From Streptomyces sp. NBC_01142 (GTDB lineage Bacteria; Actinomycetota; Actinomycetes; Streptomycetales; Streptomycetaceae): DNA of 64,000 nt. The position numbers and the translations under genes were made by a program. The DNA is taken from positions 1,612,001 through 1,676,000 of the forward strand of contig NZ_JAPEOR010000002.1 in assembly GCF_026341125.1 (NCBI RefSeq), written 5' to 3'. A model generated the notes under the pieces. The model was not told where the DNA came from, searched no databases, and saw only the letters and a program-made list of their open reading frames with translations. Below, in pieces: positions 8,831 to 18,019 of this stretch (positions within the stretch are counted from its first letter, which is position 1; each line of letters begins with the position of its first letter).

Positions 8831-10366
8831 TCAGCCGGTCAGATCCGCCCGAAGTTTTGGTCCGGACGCCTTCTCCCACACCCCGGGCAGCTCGGCCTCC
8901 CGCTCTGCCGCCCGCGCCTCTTCCCGGCCGTAGAGCAGTCCCCAGGTGAAGGCGGACTCCCCCGCCGTATGAGCCTGGATCGCGAGATTCCGCAGGGCTG
9001 CGCGGGCCACGACGCTGTCCTGGTGGTCGCCGAGCACCGACTGCACGGACTTCATCGCCTTGGCGAACTTCTTGGCCGCCTTGCCCAGCGCGGGCGTCGC
9101 CGCCTCGCCCGCGTACCGGGCGCGCTTGGCCGCCTTGCGGGCGTTGTGCAGGGCCACGTCCCGCTCCTCGCCCGGGGGAAGCGCGAGGGCGTGGTCGATC
9201 CGGGCGGCCAGCCGGTCGTAGTCCTTCAGTACGGCCTTGGGGATCACCCTGTCGGCCGCGCCGCCCGCCGCCCTGAGCAGCGGGGGGTCACCGAGCAGCG
9301 TGTCCAGCGACTCCAGCAGCGCGAGATAGCGCTTGGTGTCGAGTACGGCGACCGCTGTGCGGCGGGCGCCGGAGCCATGGGCAACGGTCCAGAAGCGCAG
9401 CCGCCCGCGGACCGGACCGAGCAGCAGGGTCCTGGGCACGGCGTCGAGGGCGGCCCGCAGCCGCTCGGTGAGCACCTCCTGGTCGCGGGCGACGCCCAGC
9501 TCCGCCGCGAGCCACTTGAGCTCGTCACCGATCGGATCGGTGACGTCCCTGTCGAGGACCTTCCGGAAAGTCTTGAAAGCGCTGCGCAGCCGCCGGGTGG
9601 CGACCCGCATCTGGTGGACGGAGTCCGGCAGATCGCGGCGCACGGCGGGGTCGTACGCGAGCAGGGCGTCGGCCTGTTCCCGCAGGTAGGCGAGGATGTG
9701 GCCGCCCGCGGTCCGCGGCGGCAGGCCGGCCGGCTCCGCCGCGGGCCCCGACCGCTCGTCCCTCTCGGTGGCGGTATCCGCCAGCGCCCTGGCGAGCTTC
9801 GACGGTGAATCGGCCGGCTTCACGCCCGCCTTGCGGAGCTTCTTCTCGACCGTGTCGAGGAATGCCGGGTCACCGTCGTCGGCGAGCTCGACCTCGATCT
9901 CGTCCCACTGCGCCGTGCGGCTGCTGTCGATGAGGCGTTCCGCGCGGACCGCGTCCCTGCTCAGCTCGGCGAGCAGCGCGCCGTCCGCGTCGAGAAGATG
10001 ACAGACCTCCCTGGAGGAGAGCAGCCGCATCACGGGTACGAGCTCGCTGCCCCGGATGCGGGCGCGGACCAGACCTTCGAGAGCGCGCGGGACCTCGTCG
10101 GACAGGGGCGCGCTGATCTCGTCCCGTACCCCGGGTGCGACGGGGAGCTTGAGGTGCCAGCCCGCGTCGGCGCCGCCCGTTCTGCGCCGCAGGGTGATGG
10201 ACGCGGCGGCGAGCCTGAGGTCCGCCGTGTCGTGGTAGACGGCGTCGAGCTCGGCGACGCCCTGGTCGAGGACGGCCGAGACACCGGCCACCCCGGTCAG
10301 GTCCGGCAGCCGGGTGTCGGGGGTGGCTTCGTACTTCCGCTCGATCTCGCGCTTCGTGTCCGCCAT
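8831..10366 (-). CDS. CYTH and CHAD domain-containing protein
   Basis: 511 aa. The N-terminal CYTH (triphosphate tunnel) domain carries the signature EIERKYE at residues 7-13 and basic/acidic strands to about 200. The CHAD domain (about 215-500) is helical and rich in conserved His/Arg (VHQMRVATRRLRSAFKTFR, then HNARKAAKRARYAGE). CHAD domains bind inorganic polyphosphate and CYTH domains hydrolyse or bind triphosphates, so a role in polyphosphate metabolism or granule binding is inferred. It is convergent with nothing and lies 50 bp upstream of the radical SAM gene on the same strand. Confidence 0.92.
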   Translation of the reverse strand: MADTKREIERKYEATPDTRLPDLTGVAGVSAVLDQGVAELDAVYHDTADLRLAAASITLRRRTGGADAGWHLKLPVAPGVRDEISAPLSDEVPRALEGLVRARIRGSELVPVMRLLSSREVCHLLDADGALLAELSRDAVRAERLIDSSRTAQWDEIEVELADDGDPAFLDTVEKKLRKAGVKPADSPSKLARALADTATERDERSGPAAEPAGLPPRTAGGHILAYLREQADALLAYDPAVRRDLPDSVHQMRVATRRLRSAFKTFRKVLDRDVTDPIGDELKWLAAELGVARDQEVLTERLRAALDAVPRTLLLGPVRGRLRFWTVAHGSGARRTAVAVLDTKRYLALLESLDTLLGDPPLLRAAGGAADRVIPKAVLKDYDRLAARIDHALALPPGEERDVALHNARKAAKRARYAGEAATPALGKAAKKFAKAMKSVQSVLGDHQDSVVARAALRNLAIQAHTAGESAFTWGLLYGREEARAAEREAELPGVWEKASGPKLRADLTG

Positions 10367-10413
10367 GAACCGAATTTAGTTCTTCGCGGCGCTCTGCGGC
10401 ACCCCATGCGCTG

Positions 10414-10435
10414 ATCCGGGGGGTCTTTCGGATCT
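10414..10435 (-). terminator. Weak hairpin after rodA
   Basis: GATCCG (10414-10419) and CGGATC (10430-10435) flank a 10-nt loop, 35 bp downstream of the rodA stop. It is the only stem I see in the 103-bp gap before the CYTH-CHAD gene. The stem is short, so termination of the mre operon here is tentative. Confidence 0.3.
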
Positions 10436-10469
10436 TGCCGGCGCTCGCGCCTGGTCCGAAAGGCACCCC

Positions 10470-11672
10470 TCAGGCAGTTATGGGTCGCTGCACTCTGATC
10501 GACTGGAGCAGTCCGACGGCGATCCAGACCGCGAACATCGAGGTTCCTCCGTACGACACGAACGGCAGCGGCAGACCCGCCACCGGCATGATGCCGAGCG
10601 TCATCCCGATGTTCTCGAAGGACTGGAAGGCGAACCAGGCGATGATCCCGGCGGCGACGATCGTGCCGTACAGCTCGGTCGTCTCGCGCGCGATGCGGCA
10701 GGCGCGCCACAGCACCACGCCCAGCAGGCCCAGGATCAGCCCGGCGCCGAGGAAGCCCAGTTCCTCGCCCGCGACGGTGAAGATGAAGTCGGTCTGCTGT
10801 TCCGGTACGAACTGGCCGGTGGTCTGGTGTCCGTTGAACAGACCCGCGCCGTGCAGCCCGCCCGAGCCGATCGCGATCCGCGCCTGGTTGGTGTTGTAAC
10901 CGACGCCGGCCGGGTCGAGCTCGGGGTTGGCGAACGCCGCGAAGCGGTTGATCTGGTACTCGTCGAGCAGGCCGAGCATGGTGACCAGTACGGCTCCGCC
11001 GACGCCGGCGCCGATCAGCCCGAGGATCCAGCGGTTGGAGGCACCGGAGGCGAGCAGCACCCCGAGCACGATCACCGCCATCACCATCACCGAGCCGAGG
11101 TCCGGCATCAGCATGACGATCGCCATCGGCAGTACGGCCAGGCCCAGGGACTTGGCGACCGTCCGGTGGTCGGGGTGCACCTGGTCGCCCGCGTCCACCC
11201 GGGCCGCCAGCATCATCGCCATCCCCAGAATGATCGTGATCTTCACGAACTCGGAGGGCTGGAGGGAGAACCCGCCGCCGATCACGATCCACGCGTGGGC
11301 GCCGTTGATGGTCGCGCCCAGCGGGGTGAGGACCAGCAGCACGAGCACGACGGACAGTCCGTACAGGACCGGGACCGCGCCGCGCAGCGTGCGGTGCCCG
11401 AGCCAGATCGTCCCGACCATCAGGGCAAGACCGATGCCGGTGTTGAGGATGTGCCGGAACAGGAAGTAGTACGGATCGCCGTGGTTGAGCTCGGTTCGGC
11501 CGCGGGTCGCGGACCACACCAGCAGCGCACCCACGAAGGAGAGCGCGAGGGCGGAGAACAGCAGCGGCCAGTCGAGCTTGCGCATGACGGAGTCGCGGGC
11601 GGAGAGCTGGGACCACAGACCGCCGCGCTCGGGGCCGTAGCCGGAGACGGAGAAGCCATTGCTGCCGGCCAT
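10470..11672 (-). CDS. rodA: RodA-type SEDS glycan polymerase (Sfr)
   Basis: 400 aa SEDS-family integral membrane protein with about ten transmembrane segments. Family hallmarks are visible: GGGFSLQPSEFVKI, QINRFAAF, QARIAIGSGGLHGAGLFNG and the C-terminal PFVSYGGTSMFA. SEDS proteins polymerise lipid II and work with a class B PBP, here the one encoded just upstream. The ATG at 11670-11672 is 3 bp after the pbp2 stop, indicating tight coupling. In S. coelicolor the equivalent is called sfr and supports spore-wall synthesis with the MreBCD proteins. Confidence 0.95.
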   Translation of the reverse strand: MAGSNGFSVSGYGPERGGLWSQLSARDSVMRKLDWPLLFSALALSFVGALLVWSATRGRTELNHGDPYYFLFRHILNTGIGLALMVGTIWLGHRTLRGAVPVLYGLSVVLVLLVLTPLGATINGAHAWIVIGGGFSLQPSEFVKITIILGMAMMLAARVDAGDQVHPDHRTVAKSLGLAVLPMAIVMLMPDLGSVMVMAVIVLGVLLASGASNRWILGLIGAGVGGAVLVTMLGLLDEYQINRFAAFANPELDPAGVGYNTNQARIAIGSGGLHGAGLFNGHQTTGQFVPEQQTDFIFTVAGEELGFLGAGLILGLLGVVLWRACRIARETTELYGTIVAAGIIAWFAFQSFENIGMTLGIMPVAGLPLPFVSYGGTSMFAVWIAVGLLQSIRVQRPITA

Positions 11673-11675
11673 GCC

Positions 11676-13844
11676 TCAGTCCCTCCACGCGGGCGGCCCC
11701 GCGAGCTGCTGGTTCCCGTCCGGGGATTCCTTCTTCTTGGGCCGGTACGGCTCGATCTTCGGGGCGTCGATGGAGCCGTCCTTCTCGATCTTCGGCAGCG
11801 CCGTCCGGGGCGCGGGCAGCAGAGCCTTCTTCAGGTCCTGGTTGCCCTCCTCGTCGAGTCCGTACATCGCCTCGTAGATCTTGCGCACGGCCGGACCGGA
11901 GGCGCCGGATCCCGTACCACCCTGGGCGATCGTCATGATGATCGTGTAGTCCTGCGTGTACGAGACGAACCAGGAGGTCGTCTGCTTGCCGTAGACCTCG
12001 GCGGTGCCCGTCTTGGCGTGCATCGGGATCTTGTCCTGCGGCCAGCCGCCGAAGCGCCAGGCGGCGGAACCGACGGTCGTGACGCCGGCGAGGGCTTTGT
12101 CTATCTGCGACCGGGTCCTGGCGTCCATCGGCAGCTTGCCGTGCGACCGGGGCTTGATCTGCTCGACGGACTTGCCGTCCGGGCTGATGACGGCCTTGCC
12201 GATGGTGGGGTTGTAGAGCGTTCCGCCGTTGGCGATGGCGGCGTAGATCGTCGCCATCTGGATCGGCGTGACGAGGGTGTCGCCCTGACCGATGGAGTAG
12301 TTGACGGAGTCACCCGCACGCATCCGGTTGCCTTCGAGGCAGTTCTCGTACGCGATCTTCTCGACGTAGCCGCCGTTCTTCTTGCCCTGCCTGCACCAGC
12401 CGTCCTTGTTGGCCTCCCAGAAGCTCTGCTTCCACTGGCGGTCGGGGACGCGGCCGGAGACCTCGTTGGGGAGGTCGATGCCGGTCTCCTTGCCGAGGCC
12501 GAACTGGTGGGCGGTCTTGTAGAACCAGTCGTTGGTCCTCTTCTTGGGGCTGGTGCCGCCGTCCTTCAGCCACTCGCGGTGGGCGAGGCCGTAGAAGACG
12601 GTGTCGCAGGAGACCTCCAGGGCCCGGCCCAGGCTGATGCTGCCGTAGCCCTTGGACTCGAAGTTCTTGAAGACCTGCCCGCCGACGGAGTACGAGCTGG
12701 GGCAGGGGTAGTTGCCGTCGAACGGGTACCCGGCGTTGACCGCGGCGGTCGAGGAGATGACCTTGAAGATCGAGCCGGGGGCCGCCTGCCCCTGGATCGC
12801 GCGGTTCAGCAGCGGGTAGTTGGAGCCCTTGGTGGTGAGCCTGGTGTAGTCCTTGCCGGAGATGCCGCCGACCCAGGCGTTGGGGTCGTACGTCGGCTGG
12901 GAGGCCATCGAGACGATCCGGCCGGTCTTGTTCTCCATGACCACGACGGCGCCGGCGTCCGCCTTGTAGTTCTCGTTGGTGTTCCTGTCGTGCTCCAGGC
13001 GGGCGGCCTTCATCGCCCCGTTGAGCTCGTACTCCGCCACCGCCTGGACGCGGGCGTCGATGGAGGTGACGAGGTTGGCACCGGCCTGGGCCTCGTCCCT
13101 CTCGGCCTCGCCGATGACCCGGCCGAGGTTGTCGACCTCGTAGCGGGTGACACCGGCCTTGCCGCGCAGCGCCTTGTCGTAGGTGCGCTCGATGCCCGAG
13201 CGGCCCACCTGGTCGGAGCGGAGGAACGGCGAGTCGGTGTCCTTGGCCTTCTCGATCTCCTCGTCGGTGACGGGCGAGAGATAGCCGAGGACCTGCGCGG
13301 TGTTGGCCTTGCCGGGCGCGGCGTAGCGGCGTACGGCGGTGGGCTCCGCGGTGATGCCGGGGAAGTCCTCGGCACGTTCGCGGATCTGCAGGGCCTGCTG
13401 GGTGGTGGCCTCGTCGGTCACCGGGATCGGCTGGTAGGGGGAGCCGTTCCAGCAGGGCTGCGGGGTCTTGGAGTCGCAGAGCCGGACCTTGTCCATGACC
13501 TCCTTCGGCTTCATGCCGAGGACGCCCGCGAGCCGGGTGAGGACGCCCTTGCCGTCGTCCTTCATCCTCATCAGCTTGGTGCGGGACGCGGAGACGACCA
13601 GCCGGGTCTCGTTGTCGGCGAGCGGGACGCCGCGGGCGTCGAGGATCGAGCCGCGGACGGCGGGCTGTACGACCTGCTGGACGTGGTTGTTCTTCGCCTC
13701 GTCGGTGTACTCCTGGCCGTTGCGGATCTGGAGGTACCAGAGGCGGCCGCCGAGGGTGAGCAGGAGGGAGAAGACAAGTACCTGGATGATGATCAGCCGG
13801 ATCTGGACCCGGGGCGTCCGCCCGGTCTCCGGAATGTTGCTCAC
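11676..13844 (-). CDS. mrdA: Penicillin-binding protein 2 (class B transpeptidase)
   Basis: 722 aa from the GTG at 13842-13844 (VSNIPETGRTP), which has a GAGGGGG ribosome site; a longer frame would overlap mreD. One N-terminal transmembrane helix (about residues 13-33, IRLIIIQVLVFSLLL) is followed by a dimerisation domain and a transpeptidase domain with the catalytic S-x-x-K (GSIFK, Ser near 358), an S-x-N-like position (SCDTVFY) and KTG (HAKTGTAEV). It cross-links lateral or spore peptidoglycan and pairs with RodA. The C-terminal tail (PYRPKKKESPDG) is charged. It lies in the mreB-mreC-mreD-pbp2-rodA cluster. Confidence 0.94.
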   Translation of the reverse strand: MSNIPETGRTPRVQIRLIIIQVLVFSLLLTLGGRLWYLQIRNGQEYTDEAKNNHVQQVVQPAVRGSILDARGVPLADNETRLVVSASRTKLMRMKDDGKGVLTRLAGVLGMKPKEVMDKVRLCDSKTPQPCWNGSPYQPIPVTDEATTQQALQIRERAEDFPGITAEPTAVRRYAAPGKANTAQVLGYLSPVTDEEIEKAKDTDSPFLRSDQVGRSGIERTYDKALRGKAGVTRYEVDNLGRVIGEAERDEAQAGANLVTSIDARVQAVAEYELNGAMKAARLEHDRNTNENYKADAGAVVVMENKTGRIVSMASQPTYDPNAWVGGISGKDYTRLTTKGSNYPLLNRAIQGQAAPGSIFKVISSTAAVNAGYPFDGNYPCPSSYSVGGQVFKNFESKGYGSISLGRALEVSCDTVFYGLAHREWLKDGGTSPKKRTNDWFYKTAHQFGLGKETGIDLPNEVSGRVPDRQWKQSFWEANKDGWCRQGKKNGGYVEKIAYENCLEGNRMRAGDSVNYSIGQGDTLVTPIQMATIYAAIANGGTLYNPTIGKAVISPDGKSVEQIKPRSHGKLPMDARTRSQIDKALAGVTTVGSAAWRFGGWPQDKIPMHAKTGTAEVYGKQTTSWFVSYTQDYTIIMTIAQGGTGSGASGPAVRKIYEAMYGLDEEGNQDLKKALLPAPRTALPKIEKDGSIDAPKIEPYRPKKKESPDGNQQLAGPPAWRD

Positions 13845-13857
13845 GCTGCCCCCTCGG

Positions 13858-14532
13858 TCACAGTCGCTTGACTCCCTTGATACGCCCTGCACGGGCGGCA
13901 CGTGTCCTGGCGGCCTTGACCCGCAGTCCGCCGCGCTGGCGGCCGATACGCAGACCCGTGCCGGCGGAACGCCAGCCCGAGGCGATGTCGTTGCCGCCGC
14001 CGCTGCTGCTCTGGCCCTCGGCGAGCGGATCGCTGTCGGCGCGTCTGGCCAGCGCCATGATCAGTGGCACGGTGAACGGCGCGAGCAGCAGGTCGTAGAC
14101 GGCGGCCGTGAACAGCAGGCTCCCCAGGCCCACGTGGCGAGCGGCGGTGTCGCCGACCAGGGCTCCCACACCCGCGTACAGCAGCGTCGAGCCGATGGCG
14201 GCCGCGACGACGACGACCATCGGTCCGGTGGCCGACTTGAGCTGGCCGTTGTCGGGGCGCACCAGGCCCGCGAGGTAGCCGATCACGCAGAGCACGAGCG
14301 CGTAGCGGCCGGCGGCGTGGTCGGCGGGCGGGGCGAGGTCGGCGAGCAGGCCCGCGCCGAAGCCGATGAAGGCACCGGCCATGTGCCCGTACACGAAGGC
14401 GAGTCCGAGGACGGTGAGCAGCAGCAGGTCGGGGACGGCGCCGGGAAGCTGGAGGCGGGCGAGGATGGAGACCTGGACGACGAGGGCGACCACGACCAGT
14501 GTCGTGGAGAGCAGCATCCGGTTGAAACGCAT
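13858..14532 (-). CDS. mreD: Rod shape-determining protein MreD
   Basis: 224 aa. Five or six hydrophobic helices occupy residues 5-160, with the MreD-like stretch LPGAVPDLLLLTVLGLAFVYG followed by GFGAGLLADLAPP. The C-terminus (about 165-224) is a basic, disordered tail (RIGRQRGGLRVKAARTR, then GVKRL) that is longer than in rod-shaped bacteria and typical for Streptomyces. It bridges MreC and the peptidoglycan synthases in the membrane. It starts at an ATG 13 bp downstream of the mreC stop; the pbp2 GTG follows 13 bp after its own stop. Confidence 0.92.
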   Translation of the reverse strand: MRFNRMLLSTTLVVVALVVQVSILARLQLPGAVPDLLLLTVLGLAFVYGHMAGAFIGFGAGLLADLAPPADHAAGRYALVLCVIGYLAGLVRPDNGQLKSATGPMVVVVAAAIGSTLLYAGVGALVGDTAARHVGLGSLLFTAAVYDLLLAPFTVPLIMALARRADSDPLAEGQSSSGGGNDIASGWRSAGTGLRIGRQRGGLRVKAARTRAARAGRIKGVKRL

Positions 14533-14545
14533 GACGGATCAGCTC

Positions 14546-15532
14546 CTACTGCTCGTCGTTCTGGCCGTCGGCGACATCGCTGTCCTGAGCAGTGCCACTG
14601 TCCTGGCCGGTGCCCTGGTCCTGGCCGTCGGGCGAGGGGGTGACCGTCACCGTGACGGTCGGCGCGGGCTTCGGCTTGCTCGGCAGGACCGCGTCGCGGG
14701 GATCGGAACGGGGTGCCTCGACGACGACGCCGACGATGTCGAGCTTGGAGAAGCCGACGTACGGACGGACGTAGATGTTTCGCATCAGGTCGCCGCCCGA
14801 GGGATCGACCCGGACGACCTCGCCGACCGGAACCCCGGGCACGAACGGCTTGTCGGCCTGCGAGCCGAAGGTGACCAGCCGGTCACCGGGCTTGACCTTG
14901 GCCTTGCCGTTGAGCAGCTGGACCAGCAGCGGCCGGTCGCCCTGGCCGGTGGCGAAGCCCAGTTCGTCGGTCTTCTCCATCCGGGTGCCGACGGTGAAGT
15001 CCGGGTCGCTGGCGAGCAGTACGGTCGCGGTGTTCGGGCCGACGGTGGTGACCCGGCCGACGAGCCCGTCGCCGTTGAGTACGGTCATGTCGCGCCGGAT
15101 GCCGTCCGCGGAGCCGATGTCGATGGTCACCGTCCAGGAGAAGCCCTGGGCCGCTCCTATGGCGATGACTTCCGCGCCCTTGATGCCGTACTGGCCGGCA
15201 CTGGCGGCCTTGTAGATCTTGTCGAGCTGGCGCGACCGGCTGCGGTTGCGCTCGTCGCTGCCGAGGTTCTGCTTCAGCTCGGCGTTCTCGCGCTCCAGTT
15301 GGCTGATGCGGTCGTGGCGCTCACCGGAGTCACGTACGGCCCCGATGGCGTTGCCGATCGGTTCGACGGCGGCCGCAACGCCATTCTCGACCGGTCCGAA
15401 GACCGTGGCGGCCCCCTGCCGGGCGCCGTCGACCGGTGACTCCTCGCCCCCGCGGATGTCCACCGTGATCAATGCGAACGCGATGACGATCAGCAGGACC
15501 AGGAGCAGCCGGCTCTCTCGTGTGTCCCTCAC
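14546..15532 (-). CDS. mreC: Rod shape-determining protein MreC
   Basis: 328 aa from a GTG start. It has one N-terminal transmembrane helix (about residues 8-25), a coiled coil (about 70-105, RISQLERENAELKQNL) and the MreC beta-domain with AEVIAIGAAQGFSWTVTIDIG and GVPVGEVVRVDPSGGDLMR. The extracytoplasmic C-terminus ends in a Thr/Val-rich strand (PTVTVTVTPSPDG) and an acidic Gln/Asp tail. MreC scaffolds PBP2 and RodA. A 372-bp gap separates it from mreB, unusually long inside the cluster, and contains its own promoter-like sequence. Confidence 0.93.
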   Translation of the reverse strand: MRDTRESRLLLVLLIVIAFALITVDIRGGEESPVDGARQGAATVFGPVENGVAAAVEPIGNAIGAVRDSGERHDRISQLERENAELKQNLGSDERNRSRSRQLDKIYKAASAGQYGIKGAEVIAIGAAQGFSWTVTIDIGSADGIRRDMTVLNGDGLVGRVTTVGPNTATVLLASDPDFTVGTRMEKTDELGFATGQGDRPLLVQLLNGKAKVKPGDRLVTFGSQADKPFVPGVPVGEVVRVDPSGGDLMRNIYVRPYVGFSKLDIVGVVVEAPRSDPRDAVLPSKPKPAPTVTVTVTPSPDGQDQGTGQDSGTAQDSDVADGQNDEQ

Positions 15533-15574
15533 GTGCGGCGGCCGTGCCTTCCTCGTAGGAATATTGGTGTCTGT

Positions 15575-15604
15575 ATATCAACGATCCGCCGTACGGGTCG
15601 GCAA
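15575..15604 (-). promoter_or_regulatory. Putative mreC promoter
   Basis: On the minus strand a TTGCCG (15599-15604) and TGATAT (15575-15580) are separated by 18 bp and lie 43 bp upstream of the mreC GTG. This fits a housekeeping sigma (HrdB-like) promoter. It would let mreC-mreD-pbp2-rodA be transcribed apart from mreB. Confidence 0.35.
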
Positions 15605-15904
15605 GCCCCCATACAGGGGGTCCCCCCAGGCCGCAGGCCCATGGGGAGGATCTGCGACCCGGCCCTTCCCCCAGGGCGTGCTCGTGAAGTCCCGTCTGCC
15701 CCGCGGCCCCTGACACACACTCCCCGGGTTACCGCTGGGAGGTGCGCCCACGCGCCGTTGTCGGAGCCGCACGAGTCCGTCTCGAACGACTCCGGCCCGT
15801 ACGACTCCGGCCCGTACGAGAGCGATCCTCCGCTGTGCGATCGCACGCACCGGACGCCGCAGGGCCCGCCCTGCGGGCGGACGGGGCTCCTTCTGCAGCA
15901 CGCC
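15605..15904. other. Long mreB-mreC spacer with tandem repeat and hairpins
   Basis: This 300-bp stretch shows no gene. It holds a tandem pair of an identical 15-bp unit (15786-15800 and 15801-15815, ACGACTCCGGCCCGT) and a CCCCC/GGGGG hairpin at 15606-15620. The hairpin lies close behind the putative mreC promoter. It could act as a partial terminator after mreB or a regulatory leader. Confidence 0.5.
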
Positions 15905-16939
15905 CTAATAGCGGCGGGGCTGGGCATCGAGGACCTGCTGGAGCGCTTCGAACTCCTCGACACACTTGCCGGATCCGAGCGCCACCGAGTCCAGCGGATC
16001 CTCTGCGATATGGATCGGCATTCCGGTCTCGCGGCGCAGCCGCTCGTCGAGTCCACGCAGCAGGGCACCGCCGCCGGTGAGCACGATGCCGCGGTCCATG
16101 ACATCGCCGGAGAGCTCCGGCGGGCACTTGTCGAGGGTGGTCTTCACGGCATCGACGATCGCGTTGACCGGTTCCTCGATGGCCTTGCGGACTTCCGCGG
16201 CGGAGATGACCACGGTCTTGGGCAGACCGGAGACGAGGTCACGGCCGCGGATCTCGGTGTGCTCGTCCTTGTCCATGTCGTACGCCGAACCGATCGTGAT
16301 CTTGATCTGTTCGGCGGTCCGCTCACCGAGCAGGAGGGAGTACTCCTTCTTGATGTGCTGGATGATCGCATTGTCCAGCTCATCGCCGGCGACGCGAATG
16401 GACTGTGCTGTGACGATTCCGCCGAGTGAGATGACGGCGACTTCGGTGGTACCGCCACCGATATCGACGACCATGTTGCCGGTGGCTTCATGAACCGGGA
16501 GTCCGGAGCCGATGGCCGCGGCCATGGGCTCCTCGATGATGTGCACCTGTCGGGCGCCCGCCTGCGTCGAGGCCTCGATGACCGCGCGGCGCTCAACGCC
16601 CGTGATGCCGGAGGGCACACAGACGACGACACGCGGCCGGGCGAGGTACCGACGCTTGTGGATCTTCAGGATGAAGTAGCGGAGCATCCGCTCGGTGATC
16701 TCGAAGTCGGCGATGACGCCGTCCTTCAGCGGCCGGACGGCAACGATGTTGCCCGGTGTCCGGCCGATCATCTTCTTCGCCTCGGAACCGACCGCGAGAA
16801 TGCCGCCCGTGTTGGTGTTGATGGCGACGACGGACGGCTCGTTGAGGACGATCCCCCGGCCCCTGACGTACACCAGCGTGTTGGCGGTCCCGAGGTCGAC
16901 AGCCATGTCACGGCCGATGAACGACATGTTGTACCCCAT
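15905..16939 (-). CDS. mreB: Actin-like rod shape-determining protein MreB
   Basis: 344 aa bacterial actin. Nucleotide-binding motifs are intact: phosphate 1 ([16 protein letters not shown]), phosphate 2 ([18 protein letters not shown]) and the adenosine motif ([18 protein letters not shown]). In Streptomyces MreB is dispensable for hyphal growth but needed for spore-wall integrity. Two candidate starts exist: ATG 16937-16939 (MGYNMSFIG) and ATG four codons later with a GGGG stretch ahead of it. The longer form is given. It is the first gene of the morphogenesis cluster. A decayed second copy of this gene lies at 19.6 kb. Confidence 0.96.
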   Translation of the reverse strand: MGYNMSFIGRDMAVDLGTANTLVYVRGRGIVLNEPSVVAINTNTGGILAVGSEAKKMIGRTPGNIVAVRPLKDGVIADFEITERMLRYFILKIHKRRYLARPRVVVCVPSGITGVERRAVIEASTQAGARQVHIIEEPMAAAIGSGLPVHEATGNMVVDIGGGTTEVAVISLGGIVTAQSIRVAGDELDNAIIQHIKKEYSLLLGERTAEQIKITIGSAYDMDKDEHTEIRGRDLVSGLPKTVVISAAEVRKAIEEPVNAIVDAVKTTLDKCPPELSGDVMDRGIVLTGGGALLRGLDERLRRETGMPIHIAEDPLDSVALGSGKCVEEFEALQQVLDAQPRRY

Positions 16940-17122
16940 GAGGATGCGTCTGGCCTTCCCAAATCGAGCATTGATGGCTTATTTGGACGGCGAGGTGGGT
17001 GCTGTGGCGTGAAGGCTTCCATCGTAGTGCCGCCTGCACGGACACGGCGCGGTGGTCCACCTCTCTATAAGTGACGAGGTGTCGCTGCGATGCGTTCCCG
17101 CAATGCGCTCTCATATGCCGGA

Positions 17123-17149
17123 GGGCGACCGAAATTCAATCGGTCGCCC
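17123..17149 (-). terminator. ndk transcription terminator
   Basis: GGGCGACCGA (17123-17132) pairs perfectly with TCGGTCGCCC (17140-17149) around a 7-nt AT-rich loop, 33 bp downstream of the ndk stop. The rest of the 242-bp gap to mreB should carry the mreB promoters. Confidence 0.75.
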
Positions 17150-17181
17150 CAGGTCATGAGCGCTGTATGGCTGACAGCCAA

Positions 17182-17595
17182 TCAGGAAAGGCCGGGGAAG
17201 AAAATCTTGAGTTCCCGAATGGCGGACTCCTCGGAGTCCGAGGCGTGGATGAGATTCTCCCGGACGATCGTGCCGAAGTCCCCACGGATGGAGCCGGGCG
17301 CGGCGGCGATCGGGTCGGTCGGGCCCGCGAGCGCGCGGACGCCCTCGATGACCCGCTCGCCGTCGACGACGAGAGCGACGATGGGACCGGAGGCCATGAA
17401 GTCGACCAGCGGCTCGTAGAAGGGCTTGCCCTTGTGCTCGCCGTAGTGCTGCTCGAGGGTCTCCTGGTCGAGGGTGCGCAGCTCCATCGCGCTGATGGTC
17501 CAGCCGGCCTTGCCCTCGATACGGCCGATGATCTCGCCGATCAGGCCGCGGCGTACGGCGTCGGGCTTGAGCAGGACGAGCGTGCGCTGGCTCAC
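17182..17595 (-). CDS. ndk: Nucleoside diphosphate kinase
   Basis: 137 aa, full length for the family. It transfers the gamma phosphate from ATP to NDPs through a phospho-histidine: His117 in NLIHASDS. The N-terminal TLVLLKPDAVRRGLIGEII and the GPTDPIAAAPGSIRGDFG loop are family signatures. It is cytoplasmic. It is the third of a folC-DUF4233-ndk run on the minus strand and is followed by a clear hairpin terminator. Confidence 0.97.
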   Translation of the reverse strand: MSQRTLVLLKPDAVRRGLIGEIIGRIEGKAGWTISAMELRTLDQETLEQHYGEHKGKPFYEPLVDFMASGPIVALVVDGERVIEGVRALAGPTDPIAAAPGSIRGDFGTIVRENLIHASDSEESAIRELKIFFPGLS

Positions 17596-17659
17596 GGTGC
17601 GGGCTCCTTCAGGTGCGGATGCAGGATTTCAGAGGCTACAGGGCCGGACCCGACGCCGA

Positions 17660-18013
17660 TTACGCAGCGTCAGGCCCAGGCTCAGCCTGCGCGGACCACT
17701 TGGCCTTGGCCTCGTCGATCTTGGCGCCGTAGTGGATGGAGGCCCACCACAGGACCGCGAAGAGCGCGCCCAGGAAGAACATCGTGGGGATCACGAAGCC
17801 GCTCGCGATCAGCGCGATCTGCAGCGCCCATCCGAGCTGCACCCCGCCAGGGCGGCTGATCATCCCGCAGAGCAGGACCGAGAGCAGCATCCCGATGCCG
17901 CAGACCGTCCAGACCGTCGCCATCGAGAGGTCGTCGGACTTCATGGCGACCAGACCGGCAAAGCCGATCACGAAGAACTCGCCGATCAAGGTGGATGCAC
18001 AGAGCGTACGCAT
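17660..18013 (-). CDS. DUF4233 small membrane protein
   Basis: 117 aa with about four hydrophobic helices (near residues 8-24, 32-51, 60-75, 76-92) and a charged C-terminal tail (KIDEAKAKWSAQAEPGPD). Actinobacteria carry this family directly after folC; its function is unknown. The ATG lies 6 bp after the folC stop, so it is cotranscribed and probably translationally coupled. The conserved position suggests a role related to folate or to the neighbouring tRNA synthetase and ndk, but nothing in the sequence shows it. Confidence 0.85.
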   Translation of the reverse strand: MRTLCASTLIGEFFVIGFAGLVAMKSDDLSMATVWTVCGIGMLLSVLLCGMISRPGGVQLGWALQIALIASGFVIPTMFFLGALFAVLWWASIHYGAKIDEAKAKWSAQAEPGPDAA

Positions 18014-18019
18014 CAGATG

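Noticed and set aside
10827..13871. 1014-residue plus-strand open frame opposite rodA and pbp2
   Set aside because: Composition is Gly/Val/Arg/Asp shadow; the PBP and SEDS motifs are on the minus strand.
13845..13901. Longer start for pbp2 overlapping mreD
   Set aside because: The upstream ATG has no ribosome site, while the GTG at 13844 follows GAGGGGG.
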